Below, one piece after another: positions 51,962 through 60,686 of a DNA stretch of 64,000 nt. The position numbers and the translations under genes are program-made. The first letter of the stretch is position 1. Every line of letters begins with the position of its first letter. The DNA is from Bacteroidetes bacterium UBA7662 (GTDB taxonomy: Bacteria; Bacteroidota; Bacteroidia; UBA7662): the NCBI GenBank assembly GCA_002483345.1, contig DLHS01000008.1:1-64000 (forward strand), in the 5' to 3' direction. The notes below the pieces were generated by a model. It saw nothing but the letters and a program-made list of their open reading frames with translations, ran no database searches and had not been told where the DNA came from.

Positions 51962-52384
51962 CTAGCGTACATTCTGGGCGAGCCGGAAGAGGTAATCTGA
52001 ACACTGGTCTTTTTCTTCGTTTCGGAATCCAGACCACAATTCGTCGAGGGTTTGCTGACCCACTTCTGCCCCCTGTTCATGCAAAATTTGCCCCGATCGG
52101 GTAAGCGCCACCGTAAAAGCGCGTTTATCATCTGCATCAGCCTTGCGATTCACCCAACCCTTTTCTTCCATCAGTTGTATCATGCGGGTAATGGCAGAGC
52201 GGTCACGTCCGAGTTGTTTTGCCAGAAAAAGCTGATTACAACTATCATTTTCAGCCAGTTGCATTAGCAAAAGAAGCTGATCCGCTGTGATATCCAATCC
52301 TGTTGCACGCAGGTTGGCCGACAGCCTGCGGTTGAGTCTGAACCAAAGCATACCGAGCAATCGGCCTGTATTGATGGCTTTCAT
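51962..52384 (-). CDS. MarR family transcriptional regulator
   Basis: 140 residues. A winged helix-turn-helix protein: dimerisation helix MKAINTGRLLGMLWFRLNRRL, recognition region ITADQLLLLMQLAEND and LAKQLGRDRSAITRMIQLMEEKGWV, wing NRKADADDKRAFTVALT, and C-terminal helix. It probably represses itself through the palindrome at 52386-52403, just upstream of its start. The ligand cannot be told. Confidence 0.9.
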   Translation of the reverse strand: MKAINTGRLLGMLWFRLNRRLSANLRATGLDITADQLLLLMQLAENDSCNQLFLAKQLGRDRSAITRMIQLMEEKGWVNRKADADDKRAFTVALTRSGQILHEQGAEVGQQTLDELWSGFRNEEKDQCSDYLFRLAQNVR

Positions 52385-52385
52385 A

Positions 52386-52403
52386 ATGTTGCTATTTCAA
52401 CAT
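52386..52403 (-). promoter_or_regulatory. Candidate MarR operator upstream of marR
   Basis: ATGTTG-CTATTT-CAACAT begins one base before the marR ATG (52384). A palindrome with 6-bp arms and a 6-bp spacer is a normal MarR-type site. Its core word recurs at 51930-51949 on the other side of the gene. Confidence 0.6.
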
Positions 52404-52525
52404 AAAGCTAAAACAATAATCGTTGCACGACAAAATGTAACCAAGGCTTCTCTTTAGTCGTCCTATGCGTTAAAATTATCCAATCGGTCTTGTCGGCTGA
52501 ACCCAACAACTTAGCTTTACATCAG

Positions 52526-53479
52526 ATGCGTTCCCTGTCCTTTTTAATATGTTTCGCACTCAGCAGTTGGTTGCTTCGGCCAGTGAGTGTCTGCGCTCAA
52601 TCCGAAATGCCCGAAACGCTGGCAGATCCGCATCAGATTATTCTGCCGTTTCAACGGGTAGGTAACCTGATTCTAATTGAAGCTCAGGTAGATACCTTCA
52701 AAGGCAATTTTATTCTGGATACAGGCGCGCCCGGATTGGTACTGAACCGTACCTGGTTCCGGGATTACGGTCAGCTTTTTACAGGTGATGGCATGGGCAT
52801 CACCGGAGGAACAACCACGACCTACCGCACGGTAGTAGGTAAGTTTAAACTGGATGGCATACAAGACGAAGAAGTAGAAGCAGACGTGATTGACCTGGGT
52901 CATATAGAAAATGCCAGGGGTGTGCCGATTTACGGGCTGTTGGGCGTCAGTATTTTTAAGGGGTACGAAATCATCATCGACTACCCTAATAATGTACTTT
53001 ATCTGCTGGAACTCGACCGAAAAGGGATGCGAAAATCGTTACAGGGGCCGGTTTTTAACGGGAAGGCTGAAAAAGTCCCCATTCAACTGGTAAACAATAC
53101 CATTTTGTTATGGGGTGAAATAGGTGGCAAAAAGCTAAGGTTCAGCCTGGATACAGGAGCAGAAACCAATGTGCTCCATAACCGTGTTCCGGATGCGGTG
53201 TTGCAGGAAGTACAGATTACCCGACGTGCCATGCTCTCCGGCACCGGTAACAAAAAAGTAGAGGTATTGGGCGGGCAGATTCAGCGCCTGCGTATCGGTC
53301 AATCAGACTATAAGGATGTCCGTACTATCGTAACAAATCTCTCCAATATCAGTCGCGCTTATTCTTTAAGTATTGATGGTATGATTGGGCACGACTTTTT
53401 GTCGTTAGGCGTTGTGAGTATTAACTTTGTACGCAAAGAATTAACCTTGTATTCATCTCCTATTGAAATGCAACCATGA
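52526..53479 (+). CDS. Exported retropepsin-like aspartic protease
   Basis: 317 residues from the ATG at 52526 (MRSLSFLICFALSSWLL, signal peptide); a TTG further upstream would only lengthen the N-tail. Two aspartic-protease-type half-sites are visible: GNFILDTGAPGLVLN at about residue 65 and LRFSLDTGAETNVLH at about residue 212, each with the catalytic DTGA. Each is followed by a flap-like strand and a hydrophobic GLLGVSIFKGYEIIID / GMIGHDFLSLGVVSINF motif. Two lobes in one chain resemble a pepsin-like duplication of the retropepsin fold. It overlaps the next gene by 4 bp, so the two are translated together. Confidence 0.82.
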   Translation: MRSLSFLICFALSSWLLRPVSVCAQSEMPETLADPHQIILPFQRVGNLILIEAQVDTFKGNFILDTGAPGLVLNRTWFRDYGQLFTGDGMGITGGTTTTYRTVVGKFKLDGIQDEEVEADVIDLGHIENARGVPIYGLLGVSIFKGYEIIIDYPNNVLYLLELDRKGMRKSLQGPVFNGKAEKVPIQLVNNTILLWGEIGGKKLRFSLDTGAETNVLHNRVPDAVLQEVQITRRAMLSGTGNKKVEVLGGQIQRLRIGQSDYKDVRTIVTNLSNISRAYSLSIDGMIGHDFLSLGVVSINFVRKELTLYSSPIEMQP

Positions 53480-54993
53480 AACGTATTTTGTTGATGCTAT
53501 TTCTGGGGATGCTACTGGTGGTGAGCGGTATAGCCCAAACAATCAACACACCAAAAAAATCGAAAAACCAGCTGCCTCCCAAAGCAGGTTACAGTTGGTC
53601 GGGACATGAGCAGCTGATTACGATTCCCCGCAACATTACACCTGGTGCATTGGATACAATGATCAGACAATTTGGTCTGGAAGACCTGAAACTAAGGTTC
53701 CTACTCGATTCAGGGCAATTACAGAGCAGTGCTGCAGCGCTGGGGTGGCGTCTGACAACCTACAATGATCTTTTTATTCAGGTAAGCAAATCGCTTGACA
53801 AATTTGAAGGTGATTTTGACTTCGCGGATAAAATGAGGCTTTTCGAGAACGTATTTCTGGAAGCATACGACTTGCATACGTTCACGCCCCAGGCAGTCTA
53901 TGGTGTGAATAAATTCCGGTACCCGGCTACCACCACGGGTGATGATGGTACAACCCGCTTCTTCCTGAAAGGGCATTCCGAAGCCGGTTCTGTATTTCTT
54001 TCAGGATCTTTCAACGCCTGGCAGAAGTCAGACCTTGCCATGGACAAAACCGCAGATGGCTGGGCGCTGACGATTCGTATACCTGAAGGGAAACACCTCT
54101 ACAAATTTATTGTAGATGGCAAATGGATCAACGACCCGGCCAATGAGTTAAAAGAAGACGACCTGTACAGCGGCTATAACTCCATCTATTTCTGCTACAA
54201 CTATACTTTTCGCCTCCGTAACACCTTTGAAAACGCCCGGAAAGTCATACTCGCCGGCAGTTTCAACAACTGGAACGAAAAGGAACTGGAAATGAAGCTG
54301 GTCGGTAATGAATGGGTACTTCCGTTATACCTGCAGGACGGAACCCATGCCTATAAGTTCATTGTAGATAAACAATGGATGTTAGACCCTGCCAACCCGG
54401 TTGTACGCATCGGAGAGGGTGGTCACGAAAACAGCTACATTTCACTGGGTGACACGACTGTATTTTTTCTGGAGGGGTTTCTGCATGCCAAACAGGTCAT
54501 ATTGTGTGGAGAGTTCAACAACTGGAATGAACAGGAGTTGGCAATGACTAAAAATGACATGGGTTGGATATTCCCTTATGTGTTGCGGGAAGGATCCTTT
54601 CAATACAAGTTCATCGTTGATGGGAACTGGATAGCAGACCCCGGCAATCCGCTTTCTATCGGGGAGCCCCCCTTTAATAATTCAGTCGTACAAGTAGGCA
54701 GCAACCATGAATTCAGGCTGAAAGGATATGAGAAAGCCGAAAAGGTGGTTTTGTCGGGCACCTTTAACGGCTGGAATGAAAACGATTACCGCATGCAGCG
54801 GGAAGGAGGGGACTGGGTTTTCAGCATATATCTCCCCTACGGGAAACACTATTATAAATTTATTGTGGATGGTGTCTGGTTAAAAGACCCTGATAATCCA
54901 CTCTGGGAAGAAAATGAGCACAATACCGGCAACTCGATTGTGTGGCGTTTGCCGGAGCAATTGCTGATGGCGACACCGGTCCCGAACAAGTAA
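53476..54993 (+). CDS. Exported protein with four CBM48 (glycogen-binding-like) repeats
   Basis: 505 residues. The signal peptide is 1-20 (MKRILLMLF...GIAQ). Residues about 30-150 are an uncharacterised domain. Four tandem repeats of about 85 residues follow (about 153-235, 240-325, 328-410, 414-492), each with the AMPK/CBM48 pattern VFLSGSFNAWQKSDLAM, DGWALTIRIPEGKHLYKFIVDGKWI and DPAN. Aromatic residues that stack on alpha-glucans (W in FNNWNE, W in GKWI) are kept in all four. No catalytic glycosidase domain is present, so it may bind glycogen or starch at the cell surface. Its start overlaps the protease gene by 4 bp. Confidence 0.88.
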   Translation: MKRILLMLFLGMLLVVSGIAQTINTPKKSKNQLPPKAGYSWSGHEQLITIPRNITPGALDTMIRQFGLEDLKLRFLLDSGQLQSSAAALGWRLTTYNDLFIQVSKSLDKFEGDFDFADKMRLFENVFLEAYDLHTFTPQAVYGVNKFRYPATTTGDDGTTRFFLKGHSEAGSVFLSGSFNAWQKSDLAMDKTADGWALTIRIPEGKHLYKFIVDGKWINDPANELKEDDLYSGYNSIYFCYNYTFRLRNTFENARKVILAGSFNNWNEKELEMKLVGNEWVLPLYLQDGTHAYKFIVDKQWMLDPANPVVRIGEGGHENSYISLGDTTVFFLEGFLHAKQVILCGEFNNWNEQELAMTKNDMGWIFPYVLREGSFQYKFIVDGNWIADPGNPLSIGEPPFNNSVVQVGSNHEFRLKGYEKAEKVVLSGTFNGWNENDYRMQREGGDWVFSIYLPYGKHYYKFIVDGVWLKDPDNPLWEENEHNTGNSIVWRLPEQLLMATPVPNK

Positions 54994-55494
54994 CAACCCT
55001 TTCTTTCTCCGGAGAAAGGTGGTGAAACCATCTTTTACAAATACCGGCATTTCCTGCGGGCTCAGTGCCCCGCACCGGCGTCTACCGTTCTTACCCCTTC
55101 CCTGCGGGTATTAGCCCCTTACTGCTTCCGTTACTGCCGTAATTCCCGGTCATATCAGCGATGAAATTCCCAATATTGGAATTTTTTCAGTCCTAAATTT
55201 GTACTACCTGCGTAAATATCGACCCAATAAGGGATTTATTATTCCCAAATTGAAACAAAACACGCCTTCACTGGCTCAAATTACTTTAAATATTGATTCA
55301 TTTTTTACAAATATTGAATCAAACTAATCTACATATTTTATAATAATATACTGATAATCAAATTATTATATAAAATATGAAGACACTTGCATTCCAAAAA
55401 CTGGAAATCATCCAAAATAATACCGTGCCAAAAATTGTGGCATCAAAATATTGTTGCTACCTTGCAAGCGTATTCAAGTTCAAAAGCGCACGTC
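54994..55494. other. Gene-poor AT-rich intergenic stretch
   Basis: No credible gene is seen in these 501 bp. The first 150 bp are GC-rich and without a clear hairpin; the last 170 bp are strongly AT-rich (TATTTTATAATAATATACTG and similar). A TTCC-N7-GGAA palindrome is at 55167-55181. The region probably holds the promoter of the small lipoprotein that follows. Confidence 0.5.
55167..55181. promoter_or_regulatory. TTCC-N7-GGAA palindrome
   Basis: TTCCCAATATTGGAA, followed by TTTTTTC, lies 174 bp after the CBM48 gene and 314 bp before the small lipoprotein gene. It has the same layout as the palindromes near the giant surface genes. The T run after it means it could also be a weak terminator of the CBM48 operon. 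Confidence 0.4.
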
Positions 55495-55707
55495 ATGAAA
55501 AGGTCTTTTTCCCTCCTCGTACTTTCAGCAGGCCTCCTCCTCATCCTTGGTACTTCTTGTACCAAAATGCCAAGTGCATACCTTGCTTCTGAACAGAAAA
55601 CTGAAAAGTCATTGACTAAGAAAAAACCGCATACCCATGACAACTGTGGCACCAGATGTAAAGAGGTCAGCTCTGCCATCCGGGAACAGTTTGCCTGGGC
55701 TAAATAA
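55495..55707 (+). CDS. Small predicted lipoprotein
   Basis: 70 residues from the ATG at 55495. A lipoprotein signal peptide (KRSFSLLVLSAGLLLILGTSC) has Cys at residue 22 in a good lipobox. The mature part is 49 residues, Lys/His-rich (TKKKPHTHDNCGTRC) with two more Cys, and no recognisable domain. Its signal peptide resembles those of the two PKD-type lipoproteins at 57068 and 57698 (GTSCTK), so the three may share an origin. Function unknown. Confidence 0.6.
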   Translation: MKRSFSLLVLSAGLLLILGTSCTKMPSAYLASEQKTEKSLTKKKPHTHDNCGTRCKEVSSAIREQFAWAK

Positions 55708-55878
55708 GGAACCGGATTTTCCGGCCTTAATTCTGCCATCTGCACTTCACGCCTGACCTTTGGTGCTATCCTGCTGAATTCACCTGTTTACTTTCTTGTG
55801 ATTCATGCTTAGCTTCCAAAAGCCCATACATAAAGATGTGTCTCCTTCACAGGGCGGAAGAAATAAGAAGCGCCTTTC

Positions 55879-56862
55879 CTACTTATAGAATATAAAGCTG
55901 AGCATAAAGGCAAACATGCCAAAAATCATCATGTTGAGGAGTATTCCCACATTGATGACAAACAGCTTGAGAATCGTTTTAGGCCACGATTGTTTATATA
56001 CCCGCTTCAGGGCTAAAGTTATGTAAACCGTAAACAGCAACAGTCCGAAATCACTCCACGATCCGCCGAAAATTGCCTCTACAACCATTACCAGTAACAA
56101 AAGCAGAAAAAACAAAGACTGTACATGGTAGGTAAAAATGAGGTGTTCGAAATAATAGATCTTCTGGCGTATATAAACCAGTTTTAAGGTGAGTGCCAGA
56201 AAAGGCAGGAAAAGAAACAGGAAAAGCGGGATCTTACCCACGATGTATTGCGTAAACTCCCGACGGTCGAAGCTGTTAATCTTCTGACTTTCCCGGTACT
56301 TGAACCGGTTGAAGACTGTATTTTTCTTTTTCATAGCTGTCAACGCCTGTTCAACCGTTTGGTCAGGGTTATTTTTGCTATACAGATACATATCATCGAT
56401 GTCTTCAAAACCCGGTAAACCAACATTAAAATCATAAACGCTTGTGTCGGCGCCCGGTAGCCGGCTTGCCACCAATTCCTTTTCCAGACTATCAATGGCT
56501 GCTGTCTGGGCCGGTGATTTAACATTCACAGCCGTACTTCCTGCTATATCATCTGATCCGGACTGAAAGAAAAAATAGACCAGGCTAATGGTCAGATACA
56601 TCCTCATAGGGGGCACAAAACGAGCCATTTTACCACTGTTGTATTCTTCCGTAACCTGACCCGGCCGGGTTATCAGCGGCCAGAGCGTATGGGCTACTTT
56701 GGAATCGAAAGCAAAGAAGTTCACCAGGATATCGTTCCAGACCTGCCAGAAGCTCAGCCGATGGGGGCGGGTGCTCTGACCACAGACAGCACAGAATTTA
56801 TCTTCCGGCTTCAGTGTATGCTCACAATTCGGACAGGCAGGCGGTTGGATATTGGCAGACAT
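55879..56862 (-). CDS. DUF3667 membrane protein with zinc ribbon
   Basis: 327 residues. An N-terminal zinc ribbon CPNCEHTLKPEDKFCAVCGQ (about 10-29) is followed by the DUF3667 core FWQVWNDILVNFFAFDSKVAHTLWPLITRPGQVTEEY. About four membrane helices follow (LYFFFQ region near 95 and three helices in the C-terminal half), with a charged loop of about 100 residues between. The family is common in Bacteroidetes, and its role is not known. Divergent from the PKD lipoprotein genes. Confidence 0.87.
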   Translation of the reverse strand: MSANIQPPACPNCEHTLKPEDKFCAVCGQSTRPHRLSFWQVWNDILVNFFAFDSKVAHTLWPLITRPGQVTEEYNSGKMARFVPPMRMYLTISLVYFFFQSGSDDIAGSTAVNVKSPAQTAAIDSLEKELVASRLPGADTSVYDFNVGLPGFEDIDDMYLYSKNNPDQTVEQALTAMKKKNTVFNRFKYRESQKINSFDRREFTQYIVGKIPLFLFLFLPFLALTLKLVYIRQKIYYFEHLIFTYHVQSLFFLLLLLVMVVEAIFGGSWSDFGLLLFTVYITLALKRVYKQSWPKTILKLFVINVGILLNMMIFGMFAFMLSFIFYK

Positions 56863-57067
56863 GGGCTCCTAATTTTTCAGCAAACTACTAATTGCGCACT
56901 TAAGCACATGCTCAGTCGTTTTATTTTTTCTGTACCCTGCTTAAATAAGTTTCAAAGCGGTGAATTGAGTCGTTAAACAGACCACGAATTCCATTCATCG
57001 AAAAAAAACGGGCATTCATCGAAAGAAAAGCTGCACTTTCCGGGCTTGAATGACATTTGCCGACACT

Positions 57068-57406
57068 ATGTCATCAGCAATGCGCGGTTCAACGCTTGTC
57101 ACCCTTTTGTTTACCTCAGTAGTATTACTCTGCTCCTGCCAAAAGCAGCCGGAAGCTTGTATTACAACAGACAAGCGGTCGACTACCTATTTTGTAGGCG
57201 AGACAGTGCAGTTTCAGAGCAATTGTAGTCAAAATGCAGAACGCTACCGGTGGAATATCGGCCAGTACAATGAATCCGGCACTTTTGATCAATCAGGTGT
57301 GAAATACACTTTCAGCAACAGCGGAACCTACGAAATCAAGCTGACTACCTACAGCGGAACACGCTCCAGCACTGCAAGTATGTTTGTGACTGTTGTCGCT
57401 GACTGA
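57068..57406 (+). CDS. PKD-like domain lipoprotein
   Basis: 112 residues from the ATG at 57068; ATGs at 57050 and 57080 also fit. The signal peptide ends in a lipobox (VVLLCSC). The mature part starts QKQPEACITTDKRSTTYFVGETVQFQSNC and continues to RYRWNIGQY and YTFSNSGTYEIKLTTYSG, which is the beta-sandwich pattern of a PKD domain (the usual YxWDFGDG is replaced by YRWNIGQY). It is a paralogue of the 57698 gene, with which it shares EACITTDKR and the overall layout. It probably displays on the cell surface; ligand unknown. Confidence 0.75.
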   Translation: MSSAMRGSTLVTLLFTSVVLLCSCQKQPEACITTDKRSTTYFVGETVQFQSNCSQNAERYRWNIGQYNESGTFDQSGVKYTFSNSGTYEIKLTTYSGTRSSTASMFVTVVAD

Positions 57407-57487
57407 CTTTTTAAGTCCACGAGCGCTTTCAGGTTTTCCAGACTTACCCGGTAAAACGGGCTTATGCCAGCAGCAAACCTGCATTAA

Positions 57488-57506
57488 TATACTGTATTAC
57501 AGTATA
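57488..57506. promoter_or_regulatory. Palindrome TATACTG-N5-CAGTATA
   Basis: Perfect 7-bp arms around TATTA in the 291-bp gap between the two PKD lipoprotein genes, about 190 bp before the second start. It may be an operator; nothing else in 57407-57697 could be assigned. Confidence 0.35.
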
Positions 57507-57697
57507 ATTAATTCAAAATACAACCTTAGCCGCATTGAATTATCCGGGTTAAGGTAAACAGCCTCCTGAGCATAAAAGCATAAACCCATCAAAATCAGTC
57601 ATAAATTTTGAAGACGGTCAATCCATGCCCGCTCAAAGTTCGTAAGCATTGGAAACAAGGATGAACCGCCTTGCTACCAACCGCTAAAACGAACACC

Positions 57698-58042
57698 ATG
57701 AAAACACTTCCCTCACTTCTGACATATACTGCCGGTATATTGCTTTTTGCCGGTACATCCTGTACCAAAAATCCGGAAGCATGTATCACTACGGATAAAA
57801 GAACGGATCGTTTTGTGGTTAATGAAGAGATTCACTTTCATGCCAGCTGCAGCCGGAACGCGGAAAGTTATGTGTGGCGTTTCGAAAACAAGCTGGCCGG
57901 GCCTGACGGGGGTACGGTTGTGACAAGAGAGAGCGTAAAGTTTCGTTTCTCGCGTGCCGGAAGACATCAGGTAAAGCTGGAGGCGCATAACAACCTGCAC
58001 ACGGCAGAAGCATATATGACAGTATATGTTTACGAAAACTGA
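57698..58042 (+). CDS. PKD-like domain lipoprotein (paralogue)
   Basis: 114 residues from the ATG at 57698 (MKTLPSLLTYTAGILLFAGTSC, lipobox Cys at 22). After TKNPEACITTDKR come VVNEEIHFHASCS, NAESYVWRFENK and VKFRFSRAGRHQVKLEAHN, a PKD-type beta-sandwich pattern. Two extra Cys compare with those of the 57068 protein, so the pair looks like an old tandem duplication. It could be surface-exposed; function unknown. Confidence 0.75.
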   Translation: MKTLPSLLTYTAGILLFAGTSCTKNPEACITTDKRTDRFVVNEEIHFHASCSRNAESYVWRFENKLAGPDGGTVVTRESVKFRFSRAGRHQVKLEAHNNLHTAEAYMTVYVYEN

Positions 58043-58138
58043 TTCTGAGGCAAACAGCCGCGTATAGCACAATCATCGCTATTTTTGAGGATACGAAACC
58101 AAGTTAACTTACGTTTCGTTGACTTCTAAAACACACTG

Positions 58139-59467
58139 ATGACTGTCGTTATTATGATTGCCCAATTGATATTGGGCCTTTCCTTATTGGTATTCCTGCA
58201 TGAATTAGGCCATTTTCTGGCAGCACGCGCCTTTGGCATACGGGTTGAAAAATTTTATATTTTCTTCGATGCCTGGGGTTTTAAACTCCTCAGCTTTAAA
58301 AAAGGTGATACTGAATATGGCATTGGCTGGCTTCCCCTCGGAGGATATGTGAAAATTGCCGGCATGGTAGATGAGTCGCTGGATACCGGTCAGTTGAATA
58401 CCACTCCGGAGCACTGGGAATTCAGAACCAAACCAGCCTGGCAAAGACTGATAGTGATGTTGGGTGGTGTAACAGTAAATGCTCTTTTAGGAGTAGTGAT
58501 TTTTGCCGGTATGCTGATGTACTGGGGAGAAAAATACATTCCCAATGAAGCACTCAAGTACGGTATTGTTGCCTCCCCGATTGCCCGTGAGATTGGTTTA
58601 CGGCATGGTGATAAGTTACTTACCATCAATCACAAAGCGGTAGAACGTTTTGATGAGATTGTAAGCAGTGAGGTACTGCTTGGCAATGAGGTGGTATTGG
58701 AAGTAAACAGGGAGGGTGTCACAGAAACCATTAAAATTCCTGCTGACTTTACAGCGAGGTTGCTGGAAGAAGACAAAAGTCTGTTTGTATCTCCCCGTCT
58801 CCCCTTTACCGTTGGGGAAATAACCAAAGGAATGCCTGCTGCAGAAGCTGGTTTGCAGGAAGGAGACAAAATAATAAGAGTAAATAATGCTGAAATTGCA
58901 TATTTCAACGATGTCCAGGAAGCGCTGAAGGCTGGGGCTGGTAAAGAAGCTGCCATTACGGTTGTTCGCGGTACTGATACGTTATTACTGACGACAACCA
59001 TCACAGAAGCAGGCACATTGGGCTTTTTCCCGGTGGTTGAGGAACTTGAAATAGGTTACAAACAATACGGGTTACTTGATGGAGTACCCGCCGGGGCTGT
59101 GATGGCCTGGAAAGTAATCACCGATAATATCAAAGGTTTTGGAAAAATTTTCTCCGGCGATATTCCTGTGGAGAAGTCGCTGGGAGGGCCCATTGCCATT
59201 GCTAAAAAGATGTATGGTGGTGAATGGGATTGGTATCGTTTCTGGATGACTACCGGTTTGCTTTCCATGATACTTGCCTTCATGAATCTGTTACCTATAC
59301 CAGCCCTGGATGGCGGTCATGTGGTTTTCCTGTTGATAGAGATGGTTGTTCGCCGCCCGTTACCTGAAAAGGTGCTGCTGGTTGCGCAATATGTCGGTAT
59401 GGTCATTCTCATCTCGCTGATGGTGTTTGCCTTTGGCAATGATATCTGGCAACACATCCTCAAGTAA
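58139..59467 (+). CDS. rseP: RIP zinc metalloprotease RseP
   Basis: 442 residues. A site-2 intramembrane protease. The zinc motif HELGH is at 21-25, inside the first membrane helix and followed by FLAARAFGIRVEKFYIFFD. Two PDZ domains lie between about 130 and 300 (GIVASPIAREIGLRHGDKLLTINH and GMPAAEAGLQEGDKIIRVNN). The second active-site motif MNLLPIPALDGGHVVFLLIE is near 383. It should cut anti-sigma or other membrane proteins, or leader peptides. Followed after 2 bp by the DoxX-like gene. Confidence 0.94.
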   Translation: MTVVIMIAQLILGLSLLVFLHELGHFLAARAFGIRVEKFYIFFDAWGFKLLSFKKGDTEYGIGWLPLGGYVKIAGMVDESLDTGQLNTTPEHWEFRTKPAWQRLIVMLGGVTVNALLGVVIFAGMLMYWGEKYIPNEALKYGIVASPIAREIGLRHGDKLLTINHKAVERFDEIVSSEVLLGNEVVLEVNREGVTETIKIPADFTARLLEEDKSLFVSPRLPFTVGEITKGMPAAEAGLQEGDKIIRVNNAEIAYFNDVQEALKAGAGKEAAITVVRGTDTLLLTTTITEAGTLGFFPVVEELEIGYKQYGLLDGVPAGAVMAWKVITDNIKGFGKIFSGDIPVEKSLGGPIAIAKKMYGGEWDWYRFWMTTGLLSMILAFMNLLPIPALDGGHVVFLLIEMVVRRPLPEKVLLVAQYVGMVILISLMVFAFGNDIWQHILK

Positions 59468-59469
59468 GC

Positions 59470-60054
59470 ATGGCTCCCTCCCTGCAACGTTTGTTAAGAT
59501 GGGGGGTTGTTCCGGTGAGAATATTACTGGGACTGGTGTTTTTCACAGCCGGCATGGGAAAAATATGGCCTGGACATGCCTTTCCGGGTCTGATTGGTCC
59601 CGTTTGGCTGATTGAGCGGCTCGAAGCATTCCAGCTTGGCTTGTATGCCGGTTTTATCGCCTGGTCGCAGATTATCATTGGTATTCTGCTGCTTACACAG
59701 CGGTTTGCCAGACTGGGTACAGTGATGCTGGTCCCGATGTTGGCCAATATCTTCATGGTAACTGTCTCACAGCAGTGGGGGGGGACGCCTTATGTACTCG
59801 CTGTCTTTCTGCTGATGAACCTTTATTTACTGCTCATGGATTTCGAAGGCCTCAAATGGCTTTTATCAGACCGTGTGCCGGATGACCGTGCCCCTATACG
59901 CCGGAACAGCCGTAAGGACAGCCAGCTGGCCTTTTCCATACTTCTGATACTTGCCGGCCCGCTGGTTGCTCCGGTACATTTACCGACAGGTATAGGTTGT
60001 GTGGTTATCGGATTGCTCGGAGCGCTTCTTAACCAATACCTCCCCCGCCCATGA
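59470..60054 (+). CDS. DoxX-like membrane protein
   Basis: 194 residues. Five to six membrane helices. The start RILLGLVFFTAGMGKIWP and the GLYAGFIAWSQIIIGILLLTQRFARLGTVMLVPMLANI stretch match the DoxX/DoxD-type family of small redox or respiratory-linked membrane proteins. It begins 2 bp after rseP and overlaps the methyltransferase gene by 4 bp (ATGA), so the three form an operon. Exact role unknown. Confidence 0.72.
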   Translation: MAPSLQRLLRWGVVPVRILLGLVFFTAGMGKIWPGHAFPGLIGPVWLIERLEAFQLGLYAGFIAWSQIIIGILLLTQRFARLGTVMLVPMLANIFMVTVSQQWGGTPYVLAVFLLMNLYLLLMDFEGLKWLLSDRVPDDRAPIRRNSRKDSQLAFSILLILAGPLVAPVHLPTGIGCVVIGLLGALLNQYLPRP

Positions 60055-60686
60055 ACATAGCCAACAGCTGGAATATCCTGCGATACTCCCTCTATACGCC
60101 ATTTTATGACCTTGTTGCAGGCATTTTCGCACCTTATCGGGCCAAATCCATTGCTCATATAACCTTCAAAGGCGATGATCAGGTTTTAATAGTAGGTGCG
60201 GGAACCGGATTGGATCTTAAGTACTTCCCTGCAGATGTCCGGATTACAGCCACAGACATTACCCCTTCCATGCTGTTGCTTTTGAAACAGCGTGCTAAAA
60301 AAAGGCAGCAACCAGTGCTGGTTAAACAGATGGATGGTCAGCATCTTACCTTACCTGATAACAGCGTGGATGTGGTTGTGCTTCATTTAATACTTGCTGT
60401 TATTCCGGATCCGGTAGCCTGTCTCCGGGAATGTGAAAGGGTGCTGAAACAGGGGGGGCAACTGGTCATTTTCGATAAATTCATGGCTCCCTCGCAAAAA
60501 ACAACCCTTGCCAGGAAAATAGCAGGCAGTATAACAGATGTGCTGTTCTCAGATATCAACCGGAAAATAGAGCCCATAGTAGCGTCCACCCAACTACGTT
60601 TCCTTCAAAATGAAGCAGCTGCCTTCGGCGGTTTGTTTCGTTACATCAAACTCCAAAAAGATCAGGATTTTGCGGATATGCGCTGA
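60051..60686 (+). CDS. Class I SAM-dependent methyltransferase
   Basis: 211 residues with the Rossmann-like methyltransferase fold. Motif I is DQVLIVGAGTGLDLKYFP (about 42-60) and motif II ITATDITPSMLLLL. Then come MDGQHLTLPDNSVDVVVLHLILAVIPDP and RVLKQGGQLVIFDKF, as in UbiE- and phospholipid-type methyltransferases. Substrate is unknown; small lipids are a fair guess. Its last 25 bp overlap, in antisense, the end of the hybrid kinase gene. Confidence 0.85.
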   Translation: MNIANSWNILRYSLYTPFYDLVAGIFAPYRAKSIAHITFKGDDQVLIVGAGTGLDLKYFPADVRITATDITPSMLLLLKQRAKKRQQPVLVKQMDGQHLTLPDNSVDVVVLHLILAVIPDPVACLRECERVLKQGGQLVIFDKFMAPSQKTTLARKIAGSITDVLFSDINRKIEPIVASTQLRFLQNEAAAFGGLFRYIKLQKDQDFADMR

